Source of the DNA: Gonocerus acuteangulatus
Lineage: Eukaryota; Arthropoda; Insecta; Hemiptera; Coreidae
Length of the DNA: 64,000 nt
Assembly (NCBI GenBank): GCA_946811695.1
Contig: OX328131.1
Span: 11,804,641 to 11,868,640 of the forward strand
Reading direction: 5' to 3'
Shown: positions 61,871-64,000 of the stretch, one piece after another
Position numbering within the stretch: position 1 is the stretch's first letter
Layout: the number at the start of each line of letters is the position of its first letter
The notes under the pieces: generated by a model
Seen by the model: only the letters and a program-made list of their open reading frames with translations
Told to the model about the DNA's origin: nothing
Database searches by the model: none
Position numbers and translations under genes: made by a program

Positions 61871-62055
61871 TTTTTTAGAGTGTTTTAGGAGGTTCTGATT
61901 TAGGCGGATGTTGTTTGACAGGACATTCTCGTGCTAGCATGATTTATGACACGTCAGCCCCTTCCTTACCTGCACTTGCATCTACTGCCGCCTACCTTCA
62001 GTATTCGAAAGTGCAGCCTAAACGTCCAACATACATTTTTGCTTGAATATCTGAC
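61871..62055. other. Unassigned sequence between two family X copies
   Basis: About 180 bp of mixed composition with no frame or element end recognised. Confidence 0.5.
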
Positions 62056-62192
62056 TTTTTTTTAGCGCGGTTCCCCTCCATAGGGAGGAACCCAGCTTAT
62101 AGGGCAGACGTCATGACGTAATCCGCAAGTGCCGATCAGAATCTTATACGTTTCAGAACCCCCAGAGAACGATAATAACAGTGGTTCAAATT

Positions 62193-62294
<102 letters not shown>

Positions 62295-62531
62295 CGCGGT
62301 CTAGCACAGTAAATAACGGTCCGATTTTAATGAAATTTGGTTCAAAAATATTTCGTCTTATTTGAAAGGTCAAGTTCGTTAACAGCAGAATCCGCCCACC
62401 GGAACATGGTTTCTGGAACGAAATTCGCGCGAAAAAAATCGTTACGCTTAGTTCATATGCTTGCAAGTACTCGTTTTGTAGGTTTATTGGCCTAGAAAAA
62501 CGAATAAAACCATTTTAAGGCAATATCTTTA

Positions 62532-63910
62532 GGCCCAGCGCACATGCTGAGACTGTTTTGCAACTCCAGTTGCGAACTAGTTGCACACGCAACTGTTTCG
62601 TGACTTCGGCAATGTATTTCAGTGGACAGGCGCACACGACGCAACTGGTTTTTGACGATCTCAAACCAGTCACATGCAACCGTGGGCCCGCGATTCCAGT
62701 TGCGTTTCATTTGCGTTGTCGGACCGCCGTGCATTTTATCAATATTTGCGGTTGCTTAGTTACAAGAAGGTTTATTTATTACATATGTTTTTCAGCTATG
62801 TTATGTTGTGTTTTGGAAATAAAGGCAGTTTTAAGTAAAGTGTATTTAAGTCATATAGCCAATAACAACATGTAGCGATCAAGAACTATAACGTGAAGCA
62901 ATTTTTGATTTAAAAACGGATGTCAGATTCGTTTTTAGCACATTGAAAACCCCCTAAATTCAAATTTTGGGAATATTACAAAAATTAAAAGAAATGTATT
63001 TTAAATTTTTCTAATGGGGGACCCTTAAAAGTTTGTTAAAAATTCAACAATCCGGCCATATTTCAAAGAATATTTACCCGATTCAAACGAAACTTGAAGG
63101 GTCGATGAAGGCCCAAATGTTGCACATTTCCTTCTAACTGGGGTGTTTCTAAGTGTTCCGAAATCGGCGTTATGTGCAAAAAAGTTTACATTTTACTTTT
63201 ATTTTGAGAGCCATTTTTTGCAAGTACCTTTTGAGATAATACAACAGTCATTTATATGGTTAGAACAAGGAATCTTCCTACTTTTGAAAGATTTCAATGA
63301 AATAATAATCGGATTAGCTCAAGGGGAGATATTGAATTTCAAAACGTCATGTTATTTTTTTGGGGTGCTGATTTTTAATCTGCTATTATTTTTGGTGTAA
63401 AAAAATGTATAATACTAGTTTACTTCAAAACGTAAGCATATTTTTGAATTTATTTTACAACATATAAATTATTGTTTAACGATTATATTTTTCTTTTAAT
63501 CTACTCTATAAAGCAAATGAATTGGTGAAAGAATCATGTCGATATCATTTTCTAAACTCGATATAAAAAATAAAGCACTTCCAACCTATTTTTTTTTTTA
63601 TTTCTCGGCTCCTAAGGCGCATCGGACGGAACGCTCTGACACGTTTCAACTATTTTTCGGTAATCTCCAGAAAAAAAATTGTCCAGATCGGTGACCCGTC
63701 ACTGTATACTCCCCTTGTGAGTCTGATATCGCAAGTTCATACAAAAAAACAAGCAGCTCACTAAACAAACACACCACTCGTGAAACTGTTGGGCAATTGA
63801 TTTACAACAAGCCAATATACTCGCGTGTTTTGTTTCAGTTGCAAACTAATTTCATACGAAACTGGTTTGCAACTCGAGTTGCAGAACAGTCGCACCGTGT
63901 GCGCTGGCTC
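62532..63910. mobile_element. Harbinger-like element with TTA duplication
   Basis: The ends are GGCCCAGCGCACATGCTGAG and, complemented, GAGCCAGCGCACACGGTGCG, continuing for about 50 bp (ACTGTT(T/C)TGCAACT(C/G)AGTTGC). TTA flanks it (62529-62531 and 63911-63913), and uninterrupted family X copies (CTTTAACCGTTTTT) show the empty site. A TWA duplication is typical of PIF/Harbinger. No transposase is present. The middle (63105-63590) is shared with the element at 49311-50658, although the ends differ. A T-run and a GC-rich patch (63610-63640) are private to this copy. Confidence 0.8.
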
Positions 63911-64000
63911 TTAACCGTTTTTGAGAAAAATAGTTGTCGAATAAAGTTTTTGGTTAGGGTACTTAGAATCATGGGAGTCAGTTGAAACCTTTTCTGCGTG

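Noticed and set aside
60422..61898. Three overlapping ~485-codon frames of Cys/Tyr/Val repeats
   Set aside because: They are the three readings of a 25-bp tandem repeat with no stop codon; all frames are equally open, so none is supported as a gene.

Overview
This window looks like intergenic DNA from an arthropod genome, probably an insect, although the species cannot be named. It is very AT-rich and full of (AT)n tracts. It holds no bacterial-type genes, and nearly every recognisable protein belongs to a eukaryotic transposable element: R2-type, Jockey-type and I-type LINEs, copia, piggyBac, Helitron helicase, and a transposon protein with a SDEHGERFHQD block. I found no convincing single-copy host gene. 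The best candidate for host sequence is a short promoter/first-exon-like stretch near 11.1-11.34 kb.

The backbone is two related families of short elements, called X and Y here. Each starts after a T-run with an 11-12 bp motif. The motif recurs inverted, not at the very right end but about 30 bp inside it, followed by a GCAG..CTGC hairpin and a T-run. This asymmetry is what is known for non-autonomous Helentron/Helitron2 (HINE/DINE-like) elements. Copies lie at about 3.0, 7.9 (Y), 17.3-21.7, 21.7-23.2, 34, 47-48, 51.5 (Y), 52-54.2, 54.2-55.5, 56.1-57.6, 58.6-59.7 (Y), 60.3 and 62.1-64 kb. Most carry an internal (TA)n tract, and at least two appear to have seeded large minisatellites: 25 bp x ~58 at 60.4 kb and 58 bp x ~36 at 44.9 kb.

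Many other elements are nested in this background, and several insertions can be proved from target duplications or empty sites. (1) An R2-type LINE (17.65-21.55 kb, minus) has an intact ~990-residue reverse transcriptase/endonuclease ORF. A Gag-like CCHC ORF1 overlaps its start codon, and a direct repeat of about 107 bp flanks the insertion. (2) A 4.5-kb Helitron (23.68-28.17 kb) sits in one arm of a palindromic hAT-like element whose other arm preserves the empty site. The Helitron contains a decayed copia element. (3) A 1.73-kb element with Transib/RSS-like ends (40.35-42.08 kb) interrupts a tRNA-derived SINE that sits at the edge of an 89-bp satellite. (4) A piggyBac remnant (43.95-44.89 kb) lies between two satellites. 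(5) Two Harbinger-like elements (49.3 and 62.5 kb) share an interior but not their ends. (6) A second Helitron (33.16-34.05 kb) keeps a helicase C-terminus. SINE heads derived from tRNA and from 5S rRNA, plus shared 3' tails, are scattered throughout.

Tandem arrays with units of 14, 25, 32-35, 35, 39 (two loci), 43, 51, 58, 89 and ~147 bp make up a large part of the window. They generate many long but meaningless open frames. The elements do not work together as a pathway; the region is a layered record of transposition and satellite growth. All family calls come from reading motifs and end structures by eye; no database search was possible.
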